Shown here piece after piece: positions 38,522-49,639 of a stretch of 64,000 nucleotides of DNA (positions within the stretch are counted from its first letter, which is position 1; each line of letters opens with the position of its first letter). Source of the DNA: Leisingera coralii (GTDB lineage Bacteria > Pseudomonadota > Alphaproteobacteria > Rhodobacterales > Rhodobacteraceae); the NCBI RefSeq assembly GCF_049056525.1, contig NZ_JBHUPT010000029.1, forward strand, positions 1 through 64,000. The letters run 5' to 3'. A program made the position numbers and the translations under genes. The notes under the pieces are model-generated. The model was given only the letters and a program-made list of their open reading frames with translations, was not told where the DNA came from and ran no database searches.

Positions 38522-39268
38522 TCAGGCCGGTTCCGGCATCGGGTTGGACAGGCCTTCCAGCACCCGGATGCGGCTGGGGGTCTTGGTGCGGATCATGTGG
38601 CCCTTCTGCGGGTAGGTCTGCTTGCTGACCTCGACCATGAACACGCCGCCGGCCAGCATTGCCGGCAGTTTGCGCCCCATCTTCTCCAGCATGGCGCCGG
38701 ATTTGAGCCAGAACCGCTTGTGGCTGGGCAGCCGGTACAGCGCCGCGGTGTGCTGCTCGATGGCGAACTGATGCTCGCGCAGCTGGCCTTCGAGCTGGCG
38801 CAGGGTATAGGGGCGGCCATAGCCGAATGGGGTCAGATCCGAGCGCGCCCAGAGCCCGGCCCGGTTCGGCACGATGAAAATCGCCCGCCCGCCCGGCCCC
38901 AGCACCCGCCAGCATTCCTCCAGCAGGCGGGAGGGCCGTTCCGAGGTTTCCAGCCCGTGCAGCACCACCAGCCGGTCGGCCCGCCCGGTATCTATGGGCC
39001 AGCTGGTCTCCTCGCACAGAACCGAGACATTGGGCATCCCCGCCGGCCATTGCATCACCCCCTGCGGCCCCGGCATCAGCGCCATCACCCGGCGCGCGTC
39101 CGGCAGGTAGGGGCGCAGCAGCGGCGCGGCAAAGCCGAAGCCCGCCACCGTCTGCCCCTCCGCCTCCGGCCACAGCTCTAGCAGGCGGCCGCGGATCGAG
39201 GCCTGCGCCGCACGGCCCAGCGTGCTGCGGTAATAGAAGTTCCTCAAATCCTGCACATCAAGATGCAT
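38522..39268 (-). CDS. Class I SAM-dependent methyltransferase (UbiE/BioC-like)
   Basis: A 248-aa cytosolic protein. The N-terminal MHLDVQDLRNFYYRSTLGR, the degenerate motif I VAGFGFAAPLLRPYL and the post-motif RLVVLHGLETSERPSRLLEECWRVLGPGG (around residues 95-123) are typical of Methyltransf_11 proteins, though the usual GxGxG is reduced to AGFGFA. The start at 39268 lies 55 bp from the divergent gloB start. In Rhodobacteraceae this gene is commonly next to gloB, but its substrate is unknown. Confidence 0.85.
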   Translation of the reverse strand: MHLDVQDLRNFYYRSTLGRAAQASIRGRLLELWPEAEGQTVAGFGFAAPLLRPYLPDARRVMALMPGPQGVMQWPAGMPNVSVLCEETSWPIDTGRADRLVVLHGLETSERPSRLLEECWRVLGPGGRAIFIVPNRAGLWARSDLTPFGYGRPYTLRQLEGQLREHQFAIEQHTAALYRLPSHKRFWLKSGAMLEKMGRKLPAMLAGGVFMVEVSKQTYPQKGHMIRTKTPSRIRVLEGLSNPMPEPA

Positions 39269-39323
39269 TGCGGGCGCCTGCTGCTTCGGCCAATCTGGGC
39301 GCAGTTTAGCAATGTAAAGGCGA

Positions 39324-40097
39324 ATGGCCATGCCTCTTGAGATCATCACCCTGCCCTGCCTGTCTGATAACTATGCCTTTTTGATCCATAATCCGGCCTC
39401 GGGCGAAACCGCGCTGGTGGATGCGCCCGAAGCCGGCGCCATCAAGGCAGCGCTGTCGGACCGCGGCTGGGGGCTGGACTGGATCCTGCTGACACATCAC
39501 CACTGGGACCATGTCGACGGGGTTGCGCAGTTGCAGGACGCCTTTGGCGCCAAGGTGATCGGCGCGCAAGGAGACGCCCATAGGCTGCCGCCGCTGGATA
39601 GGACGGTGGAAGACGGCGGCACATTCTCCCTGCTGGGCGAAGAGGTGCAGGTGATGGATGTCTCCGGCCACACGGTGGGCCACATCGCCTTTTACATCCC
39701 TGGCGCAGAGGCGGTGTTCACTGCCGACAGCCTGATGGCGCTGGGATGCGGGCGGCTGTTCGAGGGCACCCCAAAGCAGATGTGGTCCAGCCTGTCGCGT
39801 CTTGCCGCTCTGCCGCCGCAAACTATGGTTTACTCCGGGCATGAATACACCCAGGCTAACGGTGCCTTTGCGGTCACCGTGGATCCCGGCAACCCGGCGT
39901 TGCAGGACCGCATCCGCGATATCGCGAGCGCGCGGGAAAAGGGTGTTCCAACAGTGCCTTCGTCCTTGCGATTGGAACTTGACACCAATCCGTTCCTGCG
40001 CGCGGGCAACAATGCCATCAGAGCGCACCTGGGCATGGAAGATGCTGAAGACGCAGAAGTTTTTGCCGAAATCCGCAAACGCAAAGACAATTTCTGA
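39324..40097 (+). CDS. gloB: Hydroxyacylglutathione hydrolase (glyoxalase II)
   Basis: Hydrolyses S-D-lactoylglutathione to D-lactate and glutathione, completing methylglyoxal detoxification. The 257-aa metallo-beta-lactamase-fold protein has THHHWDHVDG (about residues 56-65), the SGHTVGHI metal motif near 112-119, and the conserved YSGHEYT motif near 170-176. The C-terminal substrate-binding domain ends with RKRKDNF. A second ATG two codons later (39330) is also possible. It is divergent from the methyltransferase gene. Confidence 0.95.
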   Translation: MAMPLEIITLPCLSDNYAFLIHNPASGETALVDAPEAGAIKAALSDRGWGLDWILLTHHHWDHVDGVAQLQDAFGAKVIGAQGDAHRLPPLDRTVEDGGTFSLLGEEVQVMDVSGHTVGHIAFYIPGAEAVFTADSLMALGCGRLFEGTPKQMWSSLSRLAALPPQTMVYSGHEYTQANGAFAVTVDPGNPALQDRIRDIASAREKGVPTVPSSLRLELDTNPFLRAGNNAIRAHLGMEDAEDAEVFAEIRKRKDNF

Positions 40098-40182
40098 GCA
40101 AATCAAGGGCCCCGGGGTGCAACAGGGAGAAAATAATTGTGACCCCAAAATGAAGAAAAGCCCTTGAAGCCGGCGCTCTATC

Positions 40183-40230
40183 AACCAAACTCTAACCATA
40201 TAAGCACATGGTTGAACTGAGGGGTTGGTT
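40183..40230 (+). promoter_or_regulatory. Nested stem-loop in the clpA leader
   Basis: An outer arm pair AACCAA (40183-40188) / TTGGTT (40225-40230) encloses an inner pair AACCAT (40194-40199) / ATGGTT (40208-40213). The structure lies 43 bp upstream of the clpA GTG and has no T run. It may regulate the clpA message or be a repeat of operator half-sites; not a recognised riboswitch. Confidence 0.45.
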
Positions 40231-40273
40231 AATACCGCCCCGCCGGCCAACCCAAGATCAGAGGAGCACGCCC

Positions 40274-42597
<2,324 letters not shown>

Positions 42598-42598
<1 letters not shown>

Positions 42599-43575
42599 TG
42601 CGCTCCGCAGCCCTGTTAACCGCTTTATCGCTCGCCGCACCCGCCGCGGCGGGCGATTTTCGTTTGCAGTTCCCGCTGGACTGCACCCTGGGCCAGGACT
42701 GCCACATCCAGCAGTTCGTGGACCATGACCCGGGACCGGGGGCCACGGATTTCACCTGCGGCACCCTCAGCTATGAGGGCCACAAGGGCACCGATATCGC
42801 CCTGCCCTATCTCTCGGACATGCAGGCCGGTGCCACGGTCCGCGCCGCCGCGGATGGCGTCGTCCTGGGCACCCGCAACAGCATGCCGGATCAATATGCG
42901 ACGGACGAAAACGCCGCGGCCATCGAAGGCAAGGAATGCGGCAACGGCGTGGTGCTGCGCCACGGGGGCGGCTGGGAAACCCAGTATTGCCACATGAAGC
43001 GCGGCTCGGTCCGGGTGCAGAGCGGCATGAAGGTCAAGGCCGGCGACGTGCTGGGCGAAGTCGGCCTGTCCGGCAAGACCCAGTTCCCGCATCTGCATCT
43101 GTCTGTCCGCAAGGACGGCGCGGTGGTTGACCCGTTTGCCCCGGACAGCTTCGGCACCTGCGCCGGCCCGTCCGGGCAGACGCTCTGGGCCGATCCGCCG
43201 GCCTACCAGCCCGGCGGAGTGCTGGGCGCAGGCTTCAGCACCGCTATCCCCCAATACCAGGCCATCAAGGATGGCACCGCGGACGAGGCGCCGCTGGCCG
43301 CGGATGCGCCGGCCTTTGTTTTCTGGGCCTATGCCTTTGGCGGCCAGGCCGGCGACACGCTGGAGCTGACGGTGACCGGCCCAAGCGGCGAGCTTGTCAC
43401 CCAAAGAGAAGCCCTGAAAAAGGATCAGGCGCAGTTCTTCCGCGCCACCGGCCGCCGTCTGCGCGGCGGGTCCTGGCCTCAGGGCAGCTATACCGGCACG
43501 GCCCGGCTGCTGCGCGGCGGCAGCGAAGTGGACAGCTTCAGCAGCAGCATGACACTCAGCGCCGCCTCGCAATAA
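42598..43575 (+). CDS. M23-family metallopeptidase (LytM/DUF-type), exported
   Basis: A 325-aa protein with an N-terminal signal peptide (MRSAALLTALSLAAPAAA). The peptidase region carries HKGTDIALP (HxxxD zinc motif, about residues 62-70) and FPHLHLSV (HxH, about 160-167), the M23/LytM signature, so it is predicted to cut peptidoglycan cross-links in the periplasm. The C-terminal 120 residues look like a beta-rich domain. Its start ATG overlaps the clpA stop (TGATG), giving translational coupling with a cytosolic protease subunit. Confidence 0.88.
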
Positions 43576-43932
43576 CGCTTTCAGGCTCATGGTGCCGCAG
43601 ATGCCGGGGCAGCAGCCCCGGCATCTGCCTGGCCCAACGGGCGCGGACGCCCCAGCAGGGCGGCCTGGCGCCGGGCGGGAGCGCGCAGTTTGAGGCAACA
43701 GCCGCCGCGACGTGCATGCCGTTTTCCGTCACAAAGTTGATAACTCCCGAGTTTGCAATAGTTTTAGAAGAGCCCTACTGCCCGGTGGGGCAGCAACCCG
43801 TGCGTAACTAGTAGCTTGTCTCCATTAGTGAAGCGGGTTGCACCTCCCTCCGTCAGCGGCGCTGTTGGGCTCGCAGCCCATCCGCAGAGTCCAGCGCCAG
43901 TGCCGGGCAGATCCCCGCCCCCTCACCTCTGG
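43576..43932. other. Convergent intergenic region with strong hairpin
   Basis: About 360 bp between convergent genes. At 43597-43628 a perfect 14-bp stem (GCAGATGCCGGGGC and its complement) closes an AGCA tetraloop with no T run after it, probably a rho-assisted or bidirectional terminator. A smaller CTGCCC-GGTG-GGGCAG hairpin lies at 43778-43793. The section 43730-43830 is AT-richer. No gene is supported. Confidence 0.6.
43597..43628. terminator. Hairpin downstream of the M23 peptidase gene
   Basis: Perfect 14-bp stem with a 4-nt loop, located 22 bp past the stop codon. No U-tract on either strand, so termination is inferred from position and stability. Confidence 0.55.
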
Positions 43933-45774
43933 TTACTTCTCGGTGAACTTCAGCTCAATCCGCCGGTTCTGCGCGCGCGCTTCGGGCGTGTCTGCCGGGT
44001 TCACCGGCTGGTATTCCCCGAACCCGTTGGCGGCCAGCCGCGACGGCGGCACCCCCAGCGCCTCGACCATGTAGCGCACCACCGACAGCGCCCGGCCCTG
44101 GCTGAGCTCCCAGTTGTCGGCAAACTTCGGATGCGCCCCCAAGGGCGTGTCATCGGTGTGGCCGTCAACCCGGATGATCCAGCTGATCTCCGGCGGGATC
44201 GCGCTCACCACGCTCTGCAGGATCGACACCACCTTGGCGATCTCCACCTGCCCCTCCGGTGACAGCGTGGCGCTGCCGGGCGCAAACAGCACCTCAGAGG
44301 CAAAGACAAAGCGGTCGCCCTGGATGCGCACGCCTTCCTGGGTGCCCAGGAGATCGCGCAGGCGGCCAAAGAACTCCGACCGGTAGCGCTCCAGATCCTG
44401 GGCCTTGCTCGCCAGCGCCTCGGCTTCGGCCTCCAGCCGCTTGCGCTCCTGTTCTTCCAGCAGCCGCCGCTTGCGCTCTTCCGAGGCCGCGCGGGCCAGC
44501 GCCGCGTTCAGATCCTGGCCCAGGTTCTGCAGCTGCACCTGCTGGGCGGCGTCGCGGGCCTGATAGTCATCGAGAATGGCCTGCAATCCGCCCAGCTGTT
44601 CGCGCAGCGCCGCCACCTGCTGGTTGAGCAGCGCGGTTTCGCGGCGCGCCTCCTCGGACAGGACCTGTTCCTCGGACAAAGCCGAGCGCGCCTGCGCCAG
44701 CAGGGCCGCGCGCTCCTCGGCAAGGCTCAATTGCTCGGAAGCGCTGGCCTCCGCCGTCTCCTGCGCAGCGACCGCCGCCAGCAGCCGCTGGCGCAACACA
44801 TCCAGTTCTCCGGCCTGGGTTTCCGCCGCCGCCAGCGCGGCCTTGGCCTCCGCCAGTTCTGCCGCCAGCCGCCCGGCTTCGGCGTCAGCTCCTGCACGGG
44901 CCGCCTCCAGTTCGGACAATTGCGCATCCAGCTGTTTCTTCGCGGCTTCGGCTGCCGCCAGCAGGGTCAGGGTGTCCTCCGCCTCCTGCCGCTGGGCCTC
45001 CAGCGCCAGGGTCATCGCGGTCAGCTCGGCATCTGCCGATTGCAGCTCTTCGCGCAGGGCTTCGGCAGCGGCGGCCTCCACCAGGCGGGCGGCTTCCTCG
45101 GCGCTCAGCTGTTCCTGCAACTCGGAAATCCGGCCGGCCTGTTCGCTGCCTTCCGCCTCCAGGCTGGCGATCAGGGCTTCCATCGCCTCACGCTCTGCCG
45201 CGGCCAGCCGGGCGGCCTCCGCCTGGGCATCGATCTCGCCGCGGGCCTGGGCCAGCGCCAGGTTCAGCGCCTCCTGCTCACTCAGCAGGGCCGCACGCGC
45301 CGCCTCCAGGCTTTCGCGTTCAGCGCTCAGGTCCGCGACCCGGGCCTGCGCGGCATCGCGGCTGGCGATCAGGGCGGCCACCTGCGCCTCGAAACTGGTG
45401 ATGCGGCTGGCGGCCTCGGCCAGTTCGCCTGCCTGCCGGTCGCGTTCCGCGGTCAGCGAAGTGATCAGGCTGCGCGCCTGTTCCAGGTCCTGTTCCGCGG
45501 TGTTGAGCGTCGAGGTCAGCGCCCCCAGCCTAGCGTTCAGCCGGCGGTTTTCGCGCTCCTCCAGCCCCAGCGCGGCGGCCAGTGCGCTCACCTCGGCGGA
45601 GAGCTCATCCAGCTCGCTTTCCTGGCCTGTAATGGTCTCGCGCAGCACAAATTGCACCACCATAAAGATGGTCAGCACGAACATCAGCACCAGGAGGAGC
45701 CCGGTCATCGCATCGACAAACCCGGGCCAGATCGAGGCCTGGAACCGCTGGCCTGTGCGCCGGGAAAGGGCCAT
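43933..45774 (-). CDS. MotB/TolR-like protein with long coiled coil and OmpA domain
   Basis: A 613-aa protein with one membrane helix (about residues 18-45, WPGFVDAMTGLLLVLMFVL) whose Asp21 matches the proton-carrying Asp of MotB, TolR and ExbD. After it comes about 400 residues of Ala/Glu/Leu-rich predicted coiled coil (roughly 52-460). The C-terminal OmpA-like peptidoglycan-binding domain (about 480-613) holds GHTDDTPLG, NWELSQGRALSVVRY and the final NRRIELKF. It is encoded 3 bp after the ExbB/MotA-like gene and is probably its stator partner. Function unknown; possibly envelope stabilisation or division. Confidence 0.88.
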   Translation of the reverse strand: MALSRRTGQRFQASIWPGFVDAMTGLLLVLMFVLTIFMVVQFVLRETITGQESELDELSAEVSALAAALGLEERENRRLNARLGALTSTLNTAEQDLEQARSLITSLTAERDRQAGELAEAASRITSFEAQVAALIASRDAAQARVADLSAERESLEAARAALLSEQEALNLALAQARGEIDAQAEAARLAAAEREAMEALIASLEAEGSEQAGRISELQEQLSAEEAARLVEAAAAEALREELQSADAELTAMTLALEAQRQEAEDTLTLLAAAEAAKKQLDAQLSELEAARAGADAEAGRLAAELAEAKAALAAAETQAGELDVLRQRLLAAVAAQETAEASASEQLSLAEERAALLAQARSALSEEQVLSEEARRETALLNQQVAALREQLGGLQAILDDYQARDAAQQVQLQNLGQDLNAALARAASEERKRRLLEEQERKRLEAEAEALASKAQDLERYRSEFFGRLRDLLGTQEGVRIQGDRFVFASEVLFAPGSATLSPEGQVEIAKVVSILQSVVSAIPPEISWIIRVDGHTDDTPLGAHPKFADNWELSQGRALSVVRYMVEALGVPPSRLAANGFGEYQPVNPADTPEARAQNRRIELKFTEK

Positions 45775-45777
45775 CAG

Positions 45778-46968
45778 TTATTCCCCCGCGTCCCGGCCCG
45801 GCATGCCTCCGCGCGACAGCCCGCGCGGGCGTGCGAAGGCCTTGATCATCAGGTCGATGTCCTTGCGCAGCTCTGCCAGGCTTTCCTGGCGGCCCGCCGA
45901 GATTTCCTCGAGGATGCGCAGCATCTGCACGTCGATCGAGCGCAGCCGCATCCGGCTTTCGGCGTCGATGCCGCCCTGTTCGCCCTGGGCGCGCAGGATT
46001 TCGGTCAGCGCCTCCTGCCCCACCGCAACCCGGTCCAGCGCCGCGGTGATGGTGCCGGTCTGCTCCTGGCGCTGGTTCATCTCCTGGATGGTCTCCACCA
46101 GCGCGCCAAGTTTCTGGTCCACCGCCGCGCGGCCTTCGGAGGTTTCGGCGAACATCATCTGCAGCGCGTCCATCTGCTCCGCCATGTTGTCGAGCACCTG
46201 CGAGACCACACCGCTGTCGCCGGCGCCGTCCTCGCCGGAGGAGAAGCTGACGCGGGTGATCGAGGACAGCCATTCCTCCAGCTCGCGGTAGAACCGGTTC
46301 TGGCCGTGGCCCGCAAAGAGTTCCAGAAGGCCCACGATCAGCGATCCGGCCAGGCCCAGCAGCGAGGAGGCAAAGGCCACGCCCATGCCGCCCAGCTGCG
46401 CCTCAAGGCCCGTCATCAGGCGGTTGAAGACGGAAAGCCCCTCCTCGCCCTCCTGCGGTGCCAGGCTGCGGATGGTGTCGACCACCGCGGGAACGGTGGT
46501 GGCCAGGCCATAGAAGGTCCCCAGAAGACCCAGGAAGATCAGCAGGTTGACGATGTACCTCGTGATCTCCCGGTCTTCGTCGATGCGGCTGGCGACCGAG
46601 TCCAGGATGGAGCGGGTCGAGGCCGAGCCCAGCTGCATCCGCGCGCTGCGCGATCCCAGGAGCGAGGCCAGCGGCGCCAGCATCGAGGGCGGGCGGCGAT
46701 GCTCCTGGTTGTCGCCCCCGGCAAAACGCTCGATCCAGCGCACCGAGCCAATGAGCTGCACCACCTGCCAGAAACAGGCCAGCACGCCGATCACGAACAC
46801 CAGGACGATAAAGCCGTTGAGCCAGGGGTTGGCCTCAAACACCGGCAGCACCCGCGGCAGGGCGACAAAGGCGCCAAAGCCCGAGAGCCCAAGCGCGATC
46901 AGCATCATGATGATCTGCCGCACCGGCTGGGAGAACTGCGGCCGGGTTTTGCGGTCTGGCTGCGCCAT
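45778..46968 (-). CDS. MotA/TolQ/ExbB-like proton channel protein
   Basis: A 396-aa membrane protein with helices at about 19-38, 51-72, 138-158 (YIVNLLIFLGLLGTFYGLATT) and 196-217 (GVAFASSLLGLAGSLIVGLL). The third and fourth match the MotA/TolQ/ExbB proton-channel core. About 180 residues follow in the cytoplasm. The start is ATG 46968 (MAQPDRKTRPQ). It sits directly upstream of a MotB/TolR-like partner in an operon. This pair is widespread in Rhodobacteraceae, but the cargo it drives is not established. Confidence 0.9.
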   Translation of the reverse strand: MAQPDRKTRPQFSQPVRQIIMMLIALGLSGFGAFVALPRVLPVFEANPWLNGFIVLVFVIGVLACFWQVVQLIGSVRWIERFAGGDNQEHRRPPSMLAPLASLLGSRSARMQLGSASTRSILDSVASRIDEDREITRYIVNLLIFLGLLGTFYGLATTVPAVVDTIRSLAPQEGEEGLSVFNRLMTGLEAQLGGMGVAFASSLLGLAGSLIVGLLELFAGHGQNRFYRELEEWLSSITRVSFSSGEDGAGDSGVVSQVLDNMAEQMDALQMMFAETSEGRAAVDQKLGALVETIQEMNQRQEQTGTITAALDRVAVGQEALTEILRAQGEQGGIDAESRMRLRSIDVQMLRILEEISAGRQESLAELRKDIDLMIKAFARPRGLSRGGMPGRDAGE

Positions 46969-47046
46969 ACGTCTTGGCTCCTGACACTTTTGACTGCTCT
47001 TATTGCGTTCGCAGCCTATAAGCAAAGTGTCAGAAGCGCCAAGGCT

Positions 47047-47577
47047 TTATGCGGTGATTTCCCGCACCCGGCCGGCCAGCCAGTCGAGATCGCTGTCATG
47101 CAGGCCGATCTCGGCCAGATGTTCGGCGGTGTTATAGAGGTATTCGGTGTTCGGCCCGCGCCCGCCCACCGCATGGGCGATCATCTGCGCCTGCTCCTCC
47201 AGGCTGAGGCCGCCGCAATACTGCACGTGGTGCGGGTCGATCACGTAGGTGACGGCGGTCACCATCGTGCCATCGGCCAGTTCCACCTCCAGGTCGCGCT
47301 CCAGGTAGGCCGAGGAGATCAGCTCGCGTTCGCGCAGCTCGGTCAGGGTCTGCTCCTCGTGGCCGGTCTCCACCGACAGCGCCAGCCCCTTGCAGTGGGC
47401 GCCTTCGACCGCATCCAGCGCCAGCACAAGGCCGGGGTGGTCCTCGGTGCCGCGGTGGTGGATCGAGGTCATGCAGAAAGAACGCGCATAGCCATGCAGC
47501 ACCGCTACCTCGCGCCGCGCCACCGGGAAACCGGGGTTCCAAAGAAGCGATCCGTATCCGAATACCCACATGGTCAT
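47047..47577 (-). CDS. ChaC-like gamma-glutamylcyclotransferase
   Basis: A 176-aa protein of the ChaC/GGCT fold: WVFGYGSLLWNPGF (about residues 4-17) with the substrate-binding YGSL motif, then SFCMTSIHHRGTEDHPGLVLAL and GLALSVE. It would cleave the gamma-glutamyl group of glutathione to 5-oxoproline and Cys-Gly. The start at 47577 gives MTMWVFGYGS; a longer in-frame start has no support. It is divergent from the DUF2125 gene. Confidence 0.9.
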   Translation of the reverse strand: MTMWVFGYGSLLWNPGFPVARREVAVLHGYARSFCMTSIHHRGTEDHPGLVLALDAVEGAHCKGLALSVETGHEEQTLTELRERELISSAYLERDLEVELADGTMVTAVTYVIDPHHVQYCGGLSLEEQAQMIAHAVGGRGPNTEYLYNTAEHLAEIGLHDSDLDWLAGRVREITA

Positions 47578-47644
47578 GTCGTCTGGCCCTTTCTGCTGCC
47601 CCCCTATAAACAGCAATCCTGTTGCGGACAAAAGAGGCTATCCG

Positions 47645-48643
47645 ATGCGCCTGGCAAAACTGCTGATCGCCATTGCGGCGGTGTGGAGCCTGTACTGGGC
47701 GGCGGCGGCCTGGGGGCTGCGCACAGGGATCGCAACCTGGTTCGCGGAGCAGGAGCGGCGGGGCTGGCAAGCCGAGTTTTCAGGACTGGAAACGAGCGGC
47801 TATCCCCATCGGCACCTGACCCGCATCCAGCACCCGGCGCTCGCCGACCCGGGCACCGGCACCGCCTGGCGGGCGGACTGGCTGGCGCTGGAAAACCCCG
47901 CCGCATGGCCTGGGCAGCTCGCCCTGAGTTTCCCCGCCTCGGCGCAGCAGCTGTCCTATTTCGACCGGACCGCGGTGATCACCGCGCAGGGGTTGCAGGC
48001 CAGCCTGAACCTGGCGCCGGGCGTGGCGCTGGAGCTGGAGGACATGGCGCTGGTCTCTGCCCCATGGCAGATCGAGCGCAGCGGCGAAACGGTGCTGAGC
48101 GGCGCGGCGCTGGACCTGCGCATGGTGCAAACGGACAGGCCCGAGAGCTACCGGATCACCGCCGAAGCCCGGGAGTTTGCGCCGCGTGCGGCCTGGCGCC
48201 GCCTGCTGGCGGCCAGTTCTGCCCTGCCGGAGCGTTTCGATACGCTGGCGCTGGAGATGACAGTTGCCTTTGACAAGCCCTGGGACCGGTCGGCGCTGGA
48301 GCAGCAGCGGCCGCAACCGCGGCGGATCGATCTGAAGCTGGCCGACGCCCGCTGGGGCGACCTGCGGCTCAAGGCAGCGGGCGCGCTGACGGTGGACGAG
48401 ACCGGCCTGCCGGAGGGCGAGATTGCCCTGCAGGCAGAGAACTGGCGCGGGCTGGTGCTGATGGCTGAACGCACCGGCGCGCTGCCGCCCTCCTTGCGCG
48501 GCACGGTGGAGCGGGTGCTTGGCCTGCTGGCGGAGGCCAGCGGCAACCCGCATGATCTCGATATCGCACTGGGGTTTGCGGACGGCTATGTCACGCTCGG
48601 CCCCCTGCCCCTGGGACACGCCCCGCGGCTGATCATCCGCTGA
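47645..48643 (+). CDS. DUF2125 domain protein
   Basis: A 332-aa protein with an N-terminal hydrophobic segment (residues 4-24, LAKLLIAIAAVWSLYWAAAA) acting as signal peptide or anchor, then a periplasmic DUF2125 region (SGLETSGYPHRHLTRIQHPALAD and later IDLKLADARWGDLRLKAAGALTVD). Lipid-transfer-like or AsmA-like beta structure is suggested by the alternating pattern. Function is unknown. It is preceded by a 67-bp divergent region and is followed by the third hairpin-tail repeat. Confidence 0.85.
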   Translation: MRLAKLLIAIAAVWSLYWAAAAWGLRTGIATWFAEQERRGWQAEFSGLETSGYPHRHLTRIQHPALADPGTGTAWRADWLALENPAAWPGQLALSFPASAQQLSYFDRTAVITAQGLQASLNLAPGVALELEDMALVSAPWQIERSGETVLSGAALDLRMVQTDRPESYRITAEAREFAPRAAWRRLLAASSALPERFDTLALEMTVAFDKPWDRSALEQQRPQPRRIDLKLADARWGDLRLKAAGALTVDETGLPEGEIALQAENWRGLVLMAERTGALPPSLRGTVERVLGLLAEASGNPHDLDIALGFADGYVTLGPLPLGHAPRLIIR

Positions 48644-48802
48644 CAAAGGCATCGCCTGTCAAGGGCCGCACAGCAGCCCTTCGCGCGCGCAGCGCGCCCG
48701 GCCCAAGGCTGTAATGTGCCCTTGGGCACTTTCAGGCGCGGGAGCCTCGGGCTTGCGGCGGCCTGCATGCAGCCTGCCTCCCGCTGTGCAGTATGGGGTT
48801 AT

Positions 48803-48850
48803 GCGAGGCTCTGCCTCGCGCTCCGGGATATTTTCAGCCAGATGAACAGG
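48803..48850 (+). repeat. Intergenic hairpin-tail repeat, copy 3
   Basis: GCGAGG / CCTCGC stem with the conserved loop CTCTG (48803-48819), then CTCCGGGATATTTTCAGCC and AGATGAACAGG. The stem sequence differs from copies 1 and 2 but the loop and the tail are kept. It is again in plus orientation, 160 bp past a plus-strand stop and 64 bp from a minus-strand stop. Confidence 0.7.
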
Positions 48851-48913
48851 GGATCCTTGCCGCCCCCGGGCGGCGCGGAAAACAGTACAGGCGCGGCCGG
48901 GAGCAGCAGGTTT

Positions 48914-49639
48914 CTAGCGGCAATAGGTACCGCCGCGGTGGCGGGCAACATCCAGGTGGAAGTGGTCGCGGTGATAACGGTCCGCCTCGGGGCCCAGCAC
49001 GGTACCGAACGGGCCGCAGGCGGCGCGCCAGATCTTTTTCAGCTTCTTGCGGGTCTTGCGCTTCTGCCAGCCCTGCAGAACGGTGATGGTCTCACCGCTT
49101 TCCAGGGTGAAGCCGGAAATATCGATCGCCCGGGCCCTTCCGTGCTCCGAAATCTTGGCCCCGGGGCGGTTGTTGCGGGTGCGGCAGGCGTAATGGGCGG
49201 CAACGCGCAGGCCGACCACCTTGTTGCGGCGCCCGAAGGCGGTTTCCACCTCGCGGTTGATCCAGGTCTTCAGCGCCCGCGCGGTGTTGCAGGTCATCAG
49301 CGAAGTCTGGCTGAGCCGCACCCCGGCGATTTCACGCACCATGACCGCATCCTTGGCGCCACAGCCGGGCAAGGCGCCTGCAACATCGCCGGCCGGCTCG
49401 CCCTTGATGTCCTTGTCGCCGCAAACCGCGCCCTTGAGGCGTTTCTTGCGGCCGAACAGCACCTCCGTTGCTTGGTTGCCAGCACCGGCCTGCGGCAGCG
49501 GCACGGGCGGCAGGGGTGCTGCCGGGGCACTGAGAGCGGCCATATCCAGAAGCTTGAGCGCTTTTGACGGCGGGTCCTGGGCCAAGGCCGGCGCCGCCGC
49601 CAAGACCAAAGCCGCAAGGACGGCACCGGCCCGGATCAT
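48914..49639 (-). CDS. Extensin-family protein, putative M15-like zinc peptidase
   Basis: A 241-aa exported protein with a signal peptide (MIRAGAVLAALVLAAAPALA). The C-terminal extensin-like domain has SEHGRARAIDISGF (about residues 168-181) and HRDHFHLDVA (about 222-231). The SxHxxxxAxD plus HxDHFH pattern is the metal-binding signature of LAS/M15 D-Ala-D-Ala peptidases, so a peptidoglycan-processing role is likely. There are several Cys pairs. The start overlaps the tyrA stop by 4 bp (ATGA), so it is translationally coupled to aromatic amino-acid synthesis. The activity is inferred from motifs. Confidence 0.85.
   Translation of the reverse strand: MIRAGAVLAALVLAAAPALAQDPPSKALKLLDMAALSAPAAPLPPVPLPQAGAGNQATEVLFGRKKRLKGAVCGDKDIKGEPAGDVAGALPGCGAKDAVMVREIAGVRLSQTSLMTCNTARALKTWINREVETAFGRRNKVVGLRVAAHYACRTRNNRPGAKISEHGRARAIDISGFTLESGETITVLQGWQKRKTRKKLKKIWRAACGPFGTVLGPEADRYHRDHFHLDVARHRGGTYCR

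Noticed and set aside
43933..46968. Zorya-type anti-phage system (ZorA/ZorB-like pair)
   Set aside because: The pair resembles ZorAB in layout, but no ZorC, ZorD or ZorE is adjacent, the coiled coil is in the OmpA partner instead of the channel protein, and the neighbours are housekeeping genes.
44731..48273. A 1,180-codon open frame opposite the coiled-coil OmpA and ExbB genes
   Set aside because: The Ala/Glu-rich coiled coil produces long open frames on the other strand. Domain matches exist only on the minus strand.
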